Source: Xylanibacter caecicola (GTDB lineage Bacteria; Bacteroidota; Bacteroidia; Bacteroidales; Bacteroidaceae). From it: 64,000 nt of DNA. Position numbers and translations under genes: made by a program. Location of the stretch: assembly GCF_013166515.1 (NCBI RefSeq), contig NZ_JABKKJ010000002.1:233058-297057 (forward strand), given 5' to 3'. This document shows positions 42,382 through 50,495 of the stretch, in pieces (positions within the stretch are counted from its first letter, which is position 1; every line of letters begins with the position of its first letter). The notes beneath the pieces were generated by a model that saw only the letters and a program-made list of their open reading frames with translations, had not been told where the DNA came from and searched no databases.

Positions 42382-42460
42382 AAAGGTGGCATTTAGTGTT
42401 CCTAAATGCCACCTTTAGCATTGCTAAACATGACCTTTTAGAACCTCAAATGCCACCTTT
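42382..42460 (+). terminator. Hairpin of the AAAGGTGGCATTTAG family after cydB
   Basis: AAAGGTGGCATTTAG (42382-42396) and CTAAATGCCACCTTT (42402-42416) form a perfect 15-bp stem with a 5-nt loop. A second, partial copy (ACCTTTTAGAACCTCAAATG, then CCACCTTTTT) follows to 42460. A related element lies at 59641-59698. It may end the cyd operon. Confidence 0.65.
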
Positions 42461-42543
42461 TTATAATATATATTGCATGATTGTTTTTGTTTTCAGTATA
42501 TGTCATTTGTTGAAATCAGGCTGTGATTATCAGGATAAATGTG

Positions 42544-42551
42544 TATATTTG
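42544..42551 (+). promoter_or_regulatory. -7 box of the four-helix-bundle gene
   Basis: TATATTTG, ending 26 nt before the start codon at 42578. No good -33 box is seen. Confidence 0.5.
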
Positions 42552-42577
42552 TGTTCTTAATGGATTAAGGACAATAA

Positions 42578-43132
42578 ATGACGAACAAACTGCTACCGCA
42601 TACAGGGAATTATAAGGAGCTTCTGACATATCAGAAAACGGATGTGATATACCAGATTACATACTTTTTCTGTAAAAGTTTTTTAGTCCGCGGAGACCGC
42701 ACCATAGACCAAATGGTTCAGGCTGCAAGAAGCGGAAAGCAAAATATCATAGAGGGATGTGCCGCATCTGCCACATCCTCAAAGACGGAAATTAAACTTG
42801 TAAATGTTGCAAAGGCAAGCCTTAAAGAATTGCTCGAAGATTACGAAGACTATCTCAAGACACGCTGTCACAGGCAATGGGAAAAGGGAAGCAGGGAATA
42901 TGAAGCGATGCGCAGGCTCGGCAGGGATCACAACGACGCTGCCTTCTTCATGGACATAGTGCGCACCCGCTCGCCGGAAACTATTGCCAACATGGCTATA
43001 ATCTTGATTAATCAGGCAGACTATCTTCTTTTCAGACAGCTTGAACGCCTGTCCGAAGATTTCCTGAAGAACGGCGGCTTCTCTGAAAGGATGTCCGCCA
43101 TGCGGAGAAAGGAACGGGAGAAAGGGCGTTGA
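42578..43132 (+). CDS. Four-helix-bundle protein (23S rRNA intervening-sequence-type fold)
   Basis: A 184-aa helical protein. TIDQMVQAARSGKQNIIEGCAASATSSKTEIKLVNVAKASLKELLEDYEDYL is characteristic of the four-helix-bundle family that includes proteins encoded in 23S rRNA intervening sequences and of the 'four helix bundle suffix' proteins of Bacteroidales (C-terminal extension about 120-184). Biological role unknown. It stands alone, flanked by TTAAGG-type repeats. Confidence 0.8.
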   Translation: MTNKLLPHTGNYKELLTYQKTDVIYQITYFFCKSFLVRGDRTIDQMVQAARSGKQNIIEGCAASATSSKTEIKLVNVAKASLKELLEDYEDYLKTRCHRQWEKGSREYEAMRRLGRDHNDAAFFMDIVRTRSPETIANMAIILINQADYLLFRQLERLSEDFLKNGGFSERMSAMRRKEREKGR

Positions 43133-43137
43133 GGGTT

Positions 43138-43250
43138 TCTTCTTTTAAGGTCTTTAAGGTCCTTAAAGTATTTAAAGACCTTAAGGTCAAGTGAGAATTC
43201 TGTCTCTGACAAAGTTCTTTAAAGACCTTAAGGACCTTAAAGTCCTTACC
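43138..43250. repeat. TTTAAGGTCCTTAAAG iterated repeat
   Basis: Degenerate runs of TTTAAGGTC/CTTTAAAGACC with internal palindromes. Same vocabulary as 23268-23360. It lies between the four-helix-bundle gene and the trp leader. Confidence 0.65.
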
Positions 43251-43309
43251 CCTTATCCTTAACCCAAAGGCAAATGTTTCAACAAAACAGTAAAAAAACA
43301 CCTTTTGTT

Positions 43310-43341
43310 TTTGTTGTTTTGCAATAAAACATGTATATTTG
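43310..43341 (+). promoter_or_regulatory. trp operon promoter
   Basis: -33 TTTG (43310-43313) and -7 TATATTTG (43334-43341) with 20 nt between. The leader peptide begins 19-28 nt downstream. Confidence 0.75.
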
Positions 43342-43359
43342 CATTCGGATTAAAACTTT

Positions 43360-43428
43360 ATGGTGAAAATGAACAGTATATCATTCAATGCATGGTGGTG
43401 GCGTTACTCAAGATTTAAAAAGTCGTGA
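43360..43428 (+). CDS. trpL: trp operon leader peptide
   Basis: A short frame that reads MVKMNSISFNAWWWRYSRFK and ends KS, with three consecutive Trp codons (TGG at 43393-43401) and a TGA stop at 43426-43428. Translation could start at 43360 or at the in-frame ATG 43369. Position (between the trp promoter and an attenuator), size and Trp run mark it as a ribosome-stalling leader peptide that senses charged tRNA-Trp. Confidence 0.88.
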   Translation: MVKMNSISFNAWWWRYSRFKKS

Positions 43429-43497
43429 GTCGGTAGCCGTGTATATACTTGATAAGAATATAATGAGGCCTGTCGTTCTTGCGACAGGTCTTTTTTA
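43400..43497 (+). promoter_or_regulatory. trp attenuator (pause hairpin, antiterminator, terminator)
   Basis: Terminator: GGCCTGTCG (43467-43475) pairs with CGACAGGTC (43482-43490), 6-nt loop, then TTTTTT. Antiterminator: CGGTAGCC (43431-43438) can pair with that same left arm (eight pairs, one bulged C). Pause hairpin: GGC (43400-43402) with GCC (43436-43438) and ACTCA (43406-43410) with TGAGT (43426-43430); its 5' part overlaps the last Trp codon. A ribosome stalled on Trp codons would free 43431-43438 for antitermination. These pairings were drawn by hand. Confidence 0.8.
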
Positions 43498-43523
43498 TTA
43501 ATACAATAACAGGAGGGAATATT

Positions 43524-44531
43524 ATGGAGATGAAGGATATCTTATACAGAATGCTGAACCATGAGGAACTTACACGAAAGGAGACGCATGACATACTTAT
43601 AGGCATTACACGCAGCGAGTTTCCTGCAGAGCAGATAACGGCGCTGCTCACCGGGTTGCAGATGCGCGGCATAACGGTGGATGAACTGTTGGGGCTTCGT
43701 GACGGCATACTGGAAACGGGTGTACCTGCTGTTCTTGATTGCGACCGATATACCGATATTGTCGGTACGGGCGGCGACGGCAAGAATACGTTTAATATTT
43801 CCACTTGTGCATGTTTTGTCATGGCAGGTGCGGGATATAAGGTTGCAAAGCATGGCAACTATGCCGCAACATCGGCAAGCGGAGCGTCAAATGTGATAGA
43901 GGCACATGGTGTGGAGTTTACGGCAGACACCGACAAACTGAACCGCTCGATGGACGGTTGCGGTGTGGTTTATCTCCATGCACCACTCTTTGCACGTGCC
44001 ATGAAGTTTGTGGCTCCGGTGCGTCGCATGTTGTGTTTTCCCACATGCTTCAACCTGCTTGGTCCGCTTGTAAACCCTTCGCGTCCCGCATGTCAGTTCT
44101 TGGGAGTGGCAAATCTTGCCCAGATGCGTCTTTATGCCAGTGTTTATGCCAGACTTGGCATGGACTACGGTATTGTGAACAGCACCGATGGGTATGACGA
44201 AGTCTCGCTTACCGGCAGTTTTAAGATAGTGTCCAACAGTGGAGAGCACATTTACAAGCCTTCGGACTTGGGAATGCCGGTGGCAGATCCGGAGAGCCTT
44301 AGAGGTGGAAATACCGTTGAAGAGGCAAAGGAGATATTCGACAGTGTGCTTGAAAACCGTGCTCAACCGGAACAGCGGAATGTGGTTATAGCCAATGCCG
44401 CATTTGCCATACATGTGACGGAAAAAGGCAGAAAGAGCATTGACGAGTGTGTGGATATTGCGCGTGAGTCGCTCGACAGCGGTCGTGCCCTTGCCACGTT
44501 ACGCAAGTTTGTGGAACTTAACAAGTCGTAA
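43524..44531 (+). CDS. trpD: Anthranilate phosphoribosyltransferase
   Basis: A 335-aa protein with VGTGGDGKNTFNISTC (PRPP-binding GTGGD) and KHGNYAATSASGASNVIEAHG. It transfers phosphoribosyl to anthranilate in tryptophan synthesis. The start at 43524 follows AGGAGG by 8 nt, an unusually strong Shine-Dalgarno for this phylum. It is first in the operon, right after the attenuator. Confidence 0.95.
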   Translation: MEMKDILYRMLNHEELTRKETHDILIGITRSEFPAEQITALLTGLQMRGITVDELLGLRDGILETGVPAVLDCDRYTDIVGTGGDGKNTFNISTCACFVMAGAGYKVAKHGNYAATSASGASNVIEAHGVEFTADTDKLNRSMDGCGVVYLHAPLFARAMKFVAPVRRMLCFPTCFNLLGPLVNPSRPACQFLGVANLAQMRLYASVYARLGMDYGIVNSTDGYDEVSLTGSFKIVSNSGEHIYKPSDLGMPVADPESLRGGNTVEEAKEIFDSVLENRAQPEQRNVVIANAAFAIHVTEKGRKSIDECVDIARESLDSGRALATLRKFVELNKS

Positions 44532-44617
44532 AAGGAGGTTACGGGCTTTACAGTCTTTGGATGTTTCCGGACCGTCAGAGCCTTTAATATCATTAAATCA
44601 ATTAAGATCAGGCAGAT

Positions 44618-45406
44618 ATGGATATACTTGAAGAGATAGTGGCATGGAAGCGGCTTGAGGTTGAAAGGTTCAAGGAAACCGTCCCCGCAACCGTACTATA
44701 TAATAAGGTGGAAAGTTTGCAGGATGTTGCCGTGCCGTCTATGTGCCGTGCGTTGATGACATCGGACAGCGGGATAATAGCCGAGTTTAAACGTCGTTCG
44801 CCTTCAAAGGGGTGGATACGTGAGGATGGTGATGCCGCGGTGATACCATTGGACTATCAGAAGAACGGTGCATCGGCTGTGAGCATCCTTACTGATGCGA
44901 AGTATTTCGGCGGCAACGACGGGTTTGTGCAGATTGCAAGGCAGTCGGGTGTGACGCTTCCCGTGCTGTACAAGAACTTTGTCGTAGACGAATATCAGTT
45001 GTTTCAGGCGCGTGTCTGCGGTGCGTCGGCTGTGCTGCTTATCGCCGCCGCACTATCGAGGTACGACTGTGCCATGCTTATGCGTACGGCGCATGAGATA
45101 GGTCTGGAAGTGCTTCTTGAGATACACGGAGCGGAAGAGTTGGAATATCTGGACGCAGAACCGGATATGTGCGGTGTTAACAACCGCAATCTCGGCACGT
45201 TTATCACGGATGTGCAAAACTCGTTTGTACTCTCGGAGAAACTGCCGCGCGATATATGCCGTGTCAGCGAGAGCGGAATTGGCGATGCCGCCACGGTATG
45301 CCGGTTGCGTAAGGTGGGCTTCAACGGTTTCCTCATAGGTGAGAGTTTCATGAAAGAGCCTTTGCCCGGAGAAGCTTTGCACCGGTTTATAACGACAATG
45401 ACATAG
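44618..45406 (+). CDS. trpC: Indole-3-glycerol-phosphate synthase
   Basis: A 262-aa TIM-barrel protein: IAEFKRRSPSKGWI (catalytic Lys region), AVSILTDAKYFGGNDGF, VLYKNFVVDEYQLFQARVCGASAVLLI, GVNNRNLGTF and SESGIGDAATV are all family signatures. It converts CdRP to indole-glycerol phosphate. An 86-bp gap separates it from trpD; it is not fused to trpF. Confidence 0.95.
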   Translation: MDILEEIVAWKRLEVERFKETVPATVLYNKVESLQDVAVPSMCRALMTSDSGIIAEFKRRSPSKGWIREDGDAAVIPLDYQKNGASAVSILTDAKYFGGNDGFVQIARQSGVTLPVLYKNFVVDEYQLFQARVCGASAVLLIAAALSRYDCAMLMRTAHEIGLEVLLEIHGAEELEYLDAEPDMCGVNNRNLGTFITDVQNSFVLSEKLPRDICRVSESGIGDAATVCRLRKVGFNGFLIGESFMKEPLPGEALHRFITTMT

Positions 45407-45481
45407 ACCGCTGAGGTGGCAGACATGCGGAAAAGGCGATAGTGAACAAGGAAATATGGTAATGAAACAAAATAAGACGAG

Positions 45482-46171
45482 ATGATGACGATGAAGAATA
45501 TCATGATAAAGGTTTGCGGTATGCGCGACGTGGAGAACATTCGGTCGGTGGCGGAACTTGGCGTGGACATGATAGGATTTGTGTTCTGGAAAGACAGTCC
45601 GAGATATGTCAGTATGATGTCATCGGGAGCAGGCATCATGCCGGACTATGCCGGAGACAACGGGCGCTGTGTGAACGGCGGTGTAAAGAAAGTCGGTGTT
45701 TTTGTTGACGGTATGCCGCAGGACATCGTTACCCGGGTATATAACTACGGACTGGACTACGTGCAGCTGCACGGCAGTGAAAGTGCGGTGATGATAGACA
45801 ACCTTCGCCGCACACTCGAACCGGACATCCGTCAAGGTGTAAAGATAATAAAGGCGATAAGCGTGGAGACGGCAGAAGATGTAGACAAGTGGCGCGAATA
45901 TGACGGTGTGGCGGACATGCTGCTTTTCGACACCAAGTGCACTTGTGCAGGCGGTAGCGGAAGGATGTTCGATTGGAATGTGCTGCAAAACTACGACGGC
46001 AGTTTGCCTTTCATTCTCAGCGGCGGCATAGGACCGGACGATGTGCAGCGTGTGAAAGACTTCGACCATCCCATGCTGGCGGGAATAGACCTCAACAGCA
46101 GGTTTGAGACGGCTCCGGCAGTGAAGGACGTGGAGGCTCTGAAGGCGTTTGTCCGTGCGCTGAGGGGATAG
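45482..46171 (+). CDS. trpF: Phosphoribosylanthranilate isomerase
   Basis: A 229-aa protein. IKVCGMRDVENIRSV (catalytic Cys), MIGFVFWKDSPRYVS, KKVGVFVDG, DYVQLHGSES and ILSGGIGPDDV define TrpF. Several in-frame ATG codons cluster at the start (45482, 45485, 45491), so the exact start is uncertain by a few residues. Confidence 0.95.
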   Translation: MMTMKNIMIKVCGMRDVENIRSVAELGVDMIGFVFWKDSPRYVSMMSSGAGIMPDYAGDNGRCVNGGVKKVGVFVDGMPQDIVTRVYNYGLDYVQLHGSESAVMIDNLRRTLEPDIRQGVKIIKAISVETAEDVDKWREYDGVADMLLFDTKCTCAGGSGRMFDWNVLQNYDGSLPFILSGGIGPDDVQRVKDFDHPMLAGIDLNSRFETAPAVKDVEALKAFVRALRG

Positions 46172-46275
46172 ATCTGCGGCGCATACCTGTAGGTTGCGCC
46201 GGTGATGTATAAATAAAAATACTGCATCTGCAGATTAATATATATACGTTTGATTTTTAATATCTACTTAATACA

Positions 46276-47052
46276 ATGAATAAGATAAACGAACTGTTTG
46301 CAGGGCGCGGCGATCGCAAACTGCTCTCGATATATTTCTGTGCAGGATGTCCGTCTGCCGAGAGCACGGCAGACGTGATTAGAACTCTCGAACGCCGAGG
46401 GATAGACATGATAGAGGTTGGCATACCGTTCAGCGACCCGCTTGCCGACGGACCGGTGATACAGGCTGCCGGGACGGTGGCACTGCGCAACGGCATGACA
46501 TTGGAACGGCTGTTCGGTCAGCTGGAGGAGATAAAGGACGAGGTGTCGGTGCCGCTCGTGATGATGGGCTATCTCAATGTGATAATGCACCACGGCATAG
46601 AGCGTTTTTTCAGGAGATGTTCCGAGACGGGTGTGTCGGGAGCGATAATCCCCGACCTGCCTTTTGCCGACTATCTTGCCGATGTGAAGCCGACAGCCGA
46701 CCGATACGGCATACGCGTTATAATGATGATTACGCCGGAGACGTCGGAAGAACGCGTGCGCTTTATCGACAGTAATACGGACGGGTTTATATACATGGTG
46801 TCATCGGCTGGTATAACCGGTGCACAAAGCAGTTTCGATGATGCCAAGCAACGGTACTTCCGCCGTATAGACGCAATGAACCTGCGCAATCCCCGCATGA
46901 TAGGGTTCGGCATATCCAACCGTCAGACGCTGGAGAGTGCACAGGCTAATGCTGCCGGAGCGATAATAGGGAGCAAGTTTGTCACGTTGCTCAATGAGAC
47001 GGGAAATGCGGATGATGCCATGGACAGGCTTTATGAGGATTTAAGAAGGTAG
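46276..47052 (+). CDS. trpA: Tryptophan synthase alpha subunit
   Basis: A 258-aa TIM-barrel protein with MIEVGIPFSDPLADGPVIQAAGTVALRNG (catalytic Glu/Asp), MMGYLNVIMHHGIERF and IPDLPFADY. It releases indole from indole-glycerol phosphate and channels it to TrpB. It precedes trpB by 28 bp, the reverse of the usual B-A order. Confidence 0.95.
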   Translation: MNKINELFAGRGDRKLLSIYFCAGCPSAESTADVIRTLERRGIDMIEVGIPFSDPLADGPVIQAAGTVALRNGMTLERLFGQLEEIKDEVSVPLVMMGYLNVIMHHGIERFFRRCSETGVSGAIIPDLPFADYLADVKPTADRYGIRVIMMITPETSEERVRFIDSNTDGFIYMVSSAGITGAQSSFDDAKQRYFRRIDAMNLRNPRMIGFGISNRQTLESAQANAAGAIIGSKFVTLLNETGNADDAMDRLYEDLRR

Positions 47053-47080
47053 AAACTCCTTAAAAACAAATGATAAAACG

Positions 47081-48289
47081 ATGAAAGATTCTTTTTTTGC
47101 AGATGAGAACGGCTTCTACGGAGATTTCGGCGGAGCATATATACCGGAGATATTATATAAATGTGTGGAGGATCTGCGCCGTGCATATCTTCCGATAATG
47201 GAGAGCGATGAGTTCAAGGCGGAATATCGTGCGCTGCTGCGCGACTATGTGGGCAGACCCTCGCCGCTGTATCATGCGCGGAGAATGAGCGATAAGTATG
47301 GTATAAAGCTATATCTGAAGCGTGAGGACCTTAACCATACCGGTGCGCACAAGATAAACAATACCGTAGGGCAGATACTGCTGGCGCGCAAGATGGGCAA
47401 GAGTCGTATAATAGCGGAGACGGGTGCCGGACAACACGGGGTGGCAACAGCCACGGTGTGTGCGCTGATGGGTATGGAGTGCGAGGTGTTTATGGGCAAG
47501 ACCGATGTGGAGCGGCAGCACACCAATGTGGAACGCATGCGCATGCTCGGTGCGAAGGTGCATCCTGTGACGACAGGAAACATGACGCTTAGCGATGCCT
47601 GTTCGGAGGCTATACGCGACTGGTGCTGTCATCCGTCGGACACGTTTTATATCGTCGGCTCGACAATGGGACCGCATCCTTATCCCGACATAGTGGCACG
47701 CATGCAGAGCATAATATCGGAAGAAATAAAGTGGCAGCTGCAGGAGAAGGAGGGACGTGACTATCCCGACTGTCTCGTGGCGTGCATTGGCGGAGGCTCC
47801 AACGCTGCCGGTACGGTGTATCACTATGTCGACGACAGCCGCGTGCGCATAGTGCTTGCCGAAGCGGGCGGCAGCGGCATCGACTCCGGACGCACGGCGG
47901 CGACGATACACCGCGGCGAGCCGGGCATACTGCACGGCAGCAAGATGCTCGTCATGCAGACATCCGACGGACAGATAGAAGAGGCTTTCACCATATCGGC
48001 GGGTCTTGATTATCCCGGTGTGGGACCCATGCACTGCAACATGGCGGCAAAGGGGCGCAGCGAGGTATATGCCGTGAATGACGATGAGGCGGTGCTTGCC
48101 GGTTACGAGCTTACGCGAATGGAGGGAATAATACCTGCCATAGAGAGCGCGCATGCCGTGGCGGCACTTGGCAAGGTGACATTCGGTCCGGGCGATGTGG
48201 TGGTGCTCACGGTGAGCGGACGTGGTGACAAGGATGTGGAGACGTATTTGGCAAACAAAGATATGGCAGGAGAGTATGGAAAGTTCTAA
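47081..48289 (+). CDS. trpB: Tryptophan synthase beta subunit
   Basis: A 402-aa PLP enzyme. EDLNHTGAHKINNTVGQILLA contains the PLP-binding Lys; ETGAGQHGVATATVCALMGMECEVFMG and CIGGGSNAAG follow. It condenses indole with serine. Of the standard TrpB1 type. Its 3' end overlaps the trpE start by 14 bp, implying translational coupling. Confidence 0.95.
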   Translation: MKDSFFADENGFYGDFGGAYIPEILYKCVEDLRRAYLPIMESDEFKAEYRALLRDYVGRPSPLYHARRMSDKYGIKLYLKREDLNHTGAHKINNTVGQILLARKMGKSRIIAETGAGQHGVATATVCALMGMECEVFMGKTDVERQHTNVERMRMLGAKVHPVTTGNMTLSDACSEAIRDWCCHPSDTFYIVGSTMGPHPYPDIVARMQSIISEEIKWQLQEKEGRDYPDCLVACIGGGSNAAGTVYHYVDDSRVRIVLAEAGGSGIDSGRTAATIHRGEPGILHGSKMLVMQTSDGQIEEAFTISAGLDYPGVGPMHCNMAAKGRSEVYAVNDDEAVLAGYELTRMEGIIPAIESAHAVAALGKVTFGPGDVVVLTVSGRGDKDVETYLANKDMAGEYGKF

Positions 48290-49694
48290 GTTCGGATATA
48301 CGGCGGAGAGCAGGACGGTGCTTGCCGACCTGTATACGCCGGTGGGAGTGTATATGAGTATGAGAGATGTGTGTCCTCAGAGTGTTTTGATGGAGTGTTC
48401 TGACTATCACGGTGCCGACAACAGCCGTTCGTTTATAGGCATAAATCCTGTTGCAAGCATTGCCGTGGGGCACGGTGAGGCGGTGTTGTCGTTTCCTGAC
48501 GGTACGTCGGTGCGGCGTGTCGTCGGCGATTACAGGTGTGAAGACGCCATGCGCGAGTTTCTCGACAGCTTCGAGGTCAGGGGAGAGCATGCCCGATATT
48601 GCGGACTGTACGGGTATACGTCGTTCAACGCCGTGAGATACTTTGAGAATATAGCGGTGAAGGACGAGACGGCTGAGCATGACGACGCGCCCGACTTGTA
48701 TTACATAATGTTTCGTGACGTGATAGTCTTTGACCACTTCAACAACACGATGACGATAGTGACGCTTGTTGCAGACGGCGCAACGTCCGGCAGCGGCGAT
48801 GCCGCTATCGACGGTATGTTGAAAAAGATGAACGGCGGCAGCGGTCGCGACTATGGCTTTCGTGCCGTGGGAGAGACCGTGTCTACGCTTACCGACGAAG
48901 AGCATAAGGCGAACATACGCCGTGGAATAAACCATTGTCTGCGCGGCGACGTGTTCCAGATAGTGCTGTCGCGCCGCTTTGTACAGAGATATGAGGGCGA
49001 TGATTTCAGGCTCTACCGCGTGTTGCGCAGTGTCAACCCGTCGCCATATCTGTTCTACTTCGACTTCGGAGGCTTCCGTATATTCGGCAGCAGTCCCGAG
49101 ACCCATTGCCGCATAGAGGGCGGCAGGGCATACATAGACCCCATTGCCGGTACGACGAGGCGCACGGGCGATGCCGCGCGTGACAGGGCAGGCGCCGAGT
49201 TTCTGCGCAACGACCCTAAGGAGAATACCGAGCATGTGATGCTGGTAGACCTTGCACGCAACGACCTTAGCCGTAACTGTCATGATGTGAAGGTCGATTT
49301 TTATAAGGATCTTCAGTATTACAGTCACGTAATACACCTTGTGAGCCGTGTAAGCGGAGAGCTTGATGATGGCGCCGATCCGGTGAAGGCATTCATAGAC
49401 ACTTTCCCGGCGGGTACGCTTAGCGGTGCGCCCAAGGTGCGTGCCATGCAGCTTATCAGCGAATACGAGCCTCATAACCGCGGTGCCTACGGCGGTTGTA
49501 TAGGTTGTATAGGCTTTGACGGCAGTCTTAATCAGGCGATAACGATACGTACATTTGTGAGCCGCGGAGGCGAACTGTGGTTCCAGGCAGGCGGAGGAAT
49601 AGTGGCAAAGAGCGATGAGGAGTATGAGTTGCAGGAGGTTAACAACAAGCTCGGGGCGTTGCGCCGTGCCATAGAACTGGCGGAAAAGCTGTGA
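48276..49694 (+). CDS. trpE: Anthranilate synthase component I
   Basis: A 472-aa chorismate-binding enzyme. IRRGINHCLRGDVFQIVLSRRF, FGSSPETHCRIEGGRAYIDPIAGTTRRTGD, ENTEHVMLVDLARNDLSRNC and FPAGTLSGAPKVRAMQLI are all present. The N-terminal feedback site, usually LLES, reads VLMECSD here, so Trp inhibition is likely but not certain. The start at 48276 (MESSKFGYTAESRT) lies inside the trpB end. Confidence 0.93.
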   Translation: MESSKFGYTAESRTVLADLYTPVGVYMSMRDVCPQSVLMECSDYHGADNSRSFIGINPVASIAVGHGEAVLSFPDGTSVRRVVGDYRCEDAMREFLDSFEVRGEHARYCGLYGYTSFNAVRYFENIAVKDETAEHDDAPDLYYIMFRDVIVFDHFNNTMTIVTLVADGATSGSGDAAIDGMLKKMNGGSGRDYGFRAVGETVSTLTDEEHKANIRRGINHCLRGDVFQIVLSRRFVQRYEGDDFRLYRVLRSVNPSPYLFYFDFGGFRIFGSSPETHCRIEGGRAYIDPIAGTTRRTGDAARDRAGAEFLRNDPKENTEHVMLVDLARNDLSRNCHDVKVDFYKDLQYYSHVIHLVSRVSGELDDGADPVKAFIDTFPAGTLSGAPKVRAMQLISEYEPHNRGAYGGCIGCIGFDGSLNQAITIRTFVSRGGELWFQAGGGIVAKSDEEYELQEVNNKLGALRRAIELAEKL

Positions 49695-49786
49695 CGCACG
49701 GCTGCAGGTGCGGCATATGGCATGAAAGAACATGCCGAACTCACAATTATTAATTATAAATTATTAATTATCAATTATAAATTGCA

Positions 49787-50350
49787 ATGAGTGTTGTCAT
49801 AATAGATAATTACGATAGCTTTACATACAACCTGCGTCATCTTCTTCGTGAGGCGGGTGCCGATGTAACGGTTGTGCGCAACGACTGTTTTGCGCTTGAA
49901 GAGCTTGAAAGCTTCGACAAGATAGTGCTTAGTCCGGGACCGGGCGTCCCCTCGGAGGCAGGTCTGCTTACTGATGTGATACGTCGTTATGCCGGGGTGA
50001 AGCCCATCTTGGGCGTATGTCTCGGTCATCAGGCGATAGGCGAGGTGTTTGGAGGACGGTTGGTGAACGTCAGCGAGGTGTGCCACGGCGTTGCAACGCC
50101 GTGTGACAACTTTGGCAACGAGCCGATGTTCCGCGGATGCGGCGCGAGGTTCGAGGTGGGGAGATATCACAGTTGGGTGGTTGACAGGGACAGTCTTCCG
50201 GCGTGTCTTGAGGCGACAGCCTTGAGCGACGACGGTTTTATAATGGCTATGAAGCATCGCGAATACGATGTCCGCGGCATACAGTTTCATCCCGAAAGCG
50301 TGATGACACCATGCGGAAGGCAAATGCTTGAGAACTGGCTTGCAATGTGA
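49787..50350 (+). CDS. trpG: Anthranilate synthase component II (glutamine amidotransferase)
   Basis: A 187-aa class I amidotransferase: VIIDNYDSFTYNLRHLLRE, LSPGPGVPSEAG, nucleophile in GVCLGHQAIGE, and the His/Glu in GIQFHPESVMTPCG. It supplies ammonia to TrpE and may also serve PabB. Last gene of the operon, 92 bp after trpE; the gap contains an AT-rich TTATTAATTAT stretch. Confidence 0.93.
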   Translation: MSVVIIDNYDSFTYNLRHLLREAGADVTVVRNDCFALEELESFDKIVLSPGPGVPSEAGLLTDVIRRYAGVKPILGVCLGHQAIGEVFGGRLVNVSEVCHGVATPCDNFGNEPMFRGCGARFEVGRYHSWVVDRDSLPACLEATALSDDGFIMAMKHREYDVRGIQFHPESVMTPCGRQMLENWLAM

Positions 50351-50351
50351 T

Positions 50352-50428
50352 AAGTAGATGTCCGACATCAATTATAAAGTAAATACAGCATCTTTAGGTT
50401 CTAATATATGCGTTTTGGACATCTACTT
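50352..50428. repeat. Inverted repeat after trpG
   Basis: AAGTAGATGTCC (50352-50363) and GGACATCTACTT (50417-50428) are perfect 12-bp arms around a 53-bp loop. It may help end the trp transcript; there is no T-run. Confidence 0.5.
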
Positions 50429-50443
50429 AAATGCCGCAACGCT

Positions 50444-50473
50444 CTTGTTTATCGGAAAAAATAAGTATTTTTG
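50444..50473 (+). promoter_or_regulatory. Promoter of the NusG-like gene
   Basis: TTG (50444-50446) and TATTTTTG (50466-50473) with 19 nt between. It gives the NusG-like gene its own start, separate from the trp operon, and fits the start codon at 50496. Confidence 0.6.
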
Positions 50474-50495
50474 CAGCCGGTATAATAAGTTTTTC

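Noticed and set aside
50358..50495. Upstream 46-residue extension of the NusG-like protein
   Set aside because: It would cover the gene's own promoter and an inverted repeat and has no similarity to NusG N-termini.
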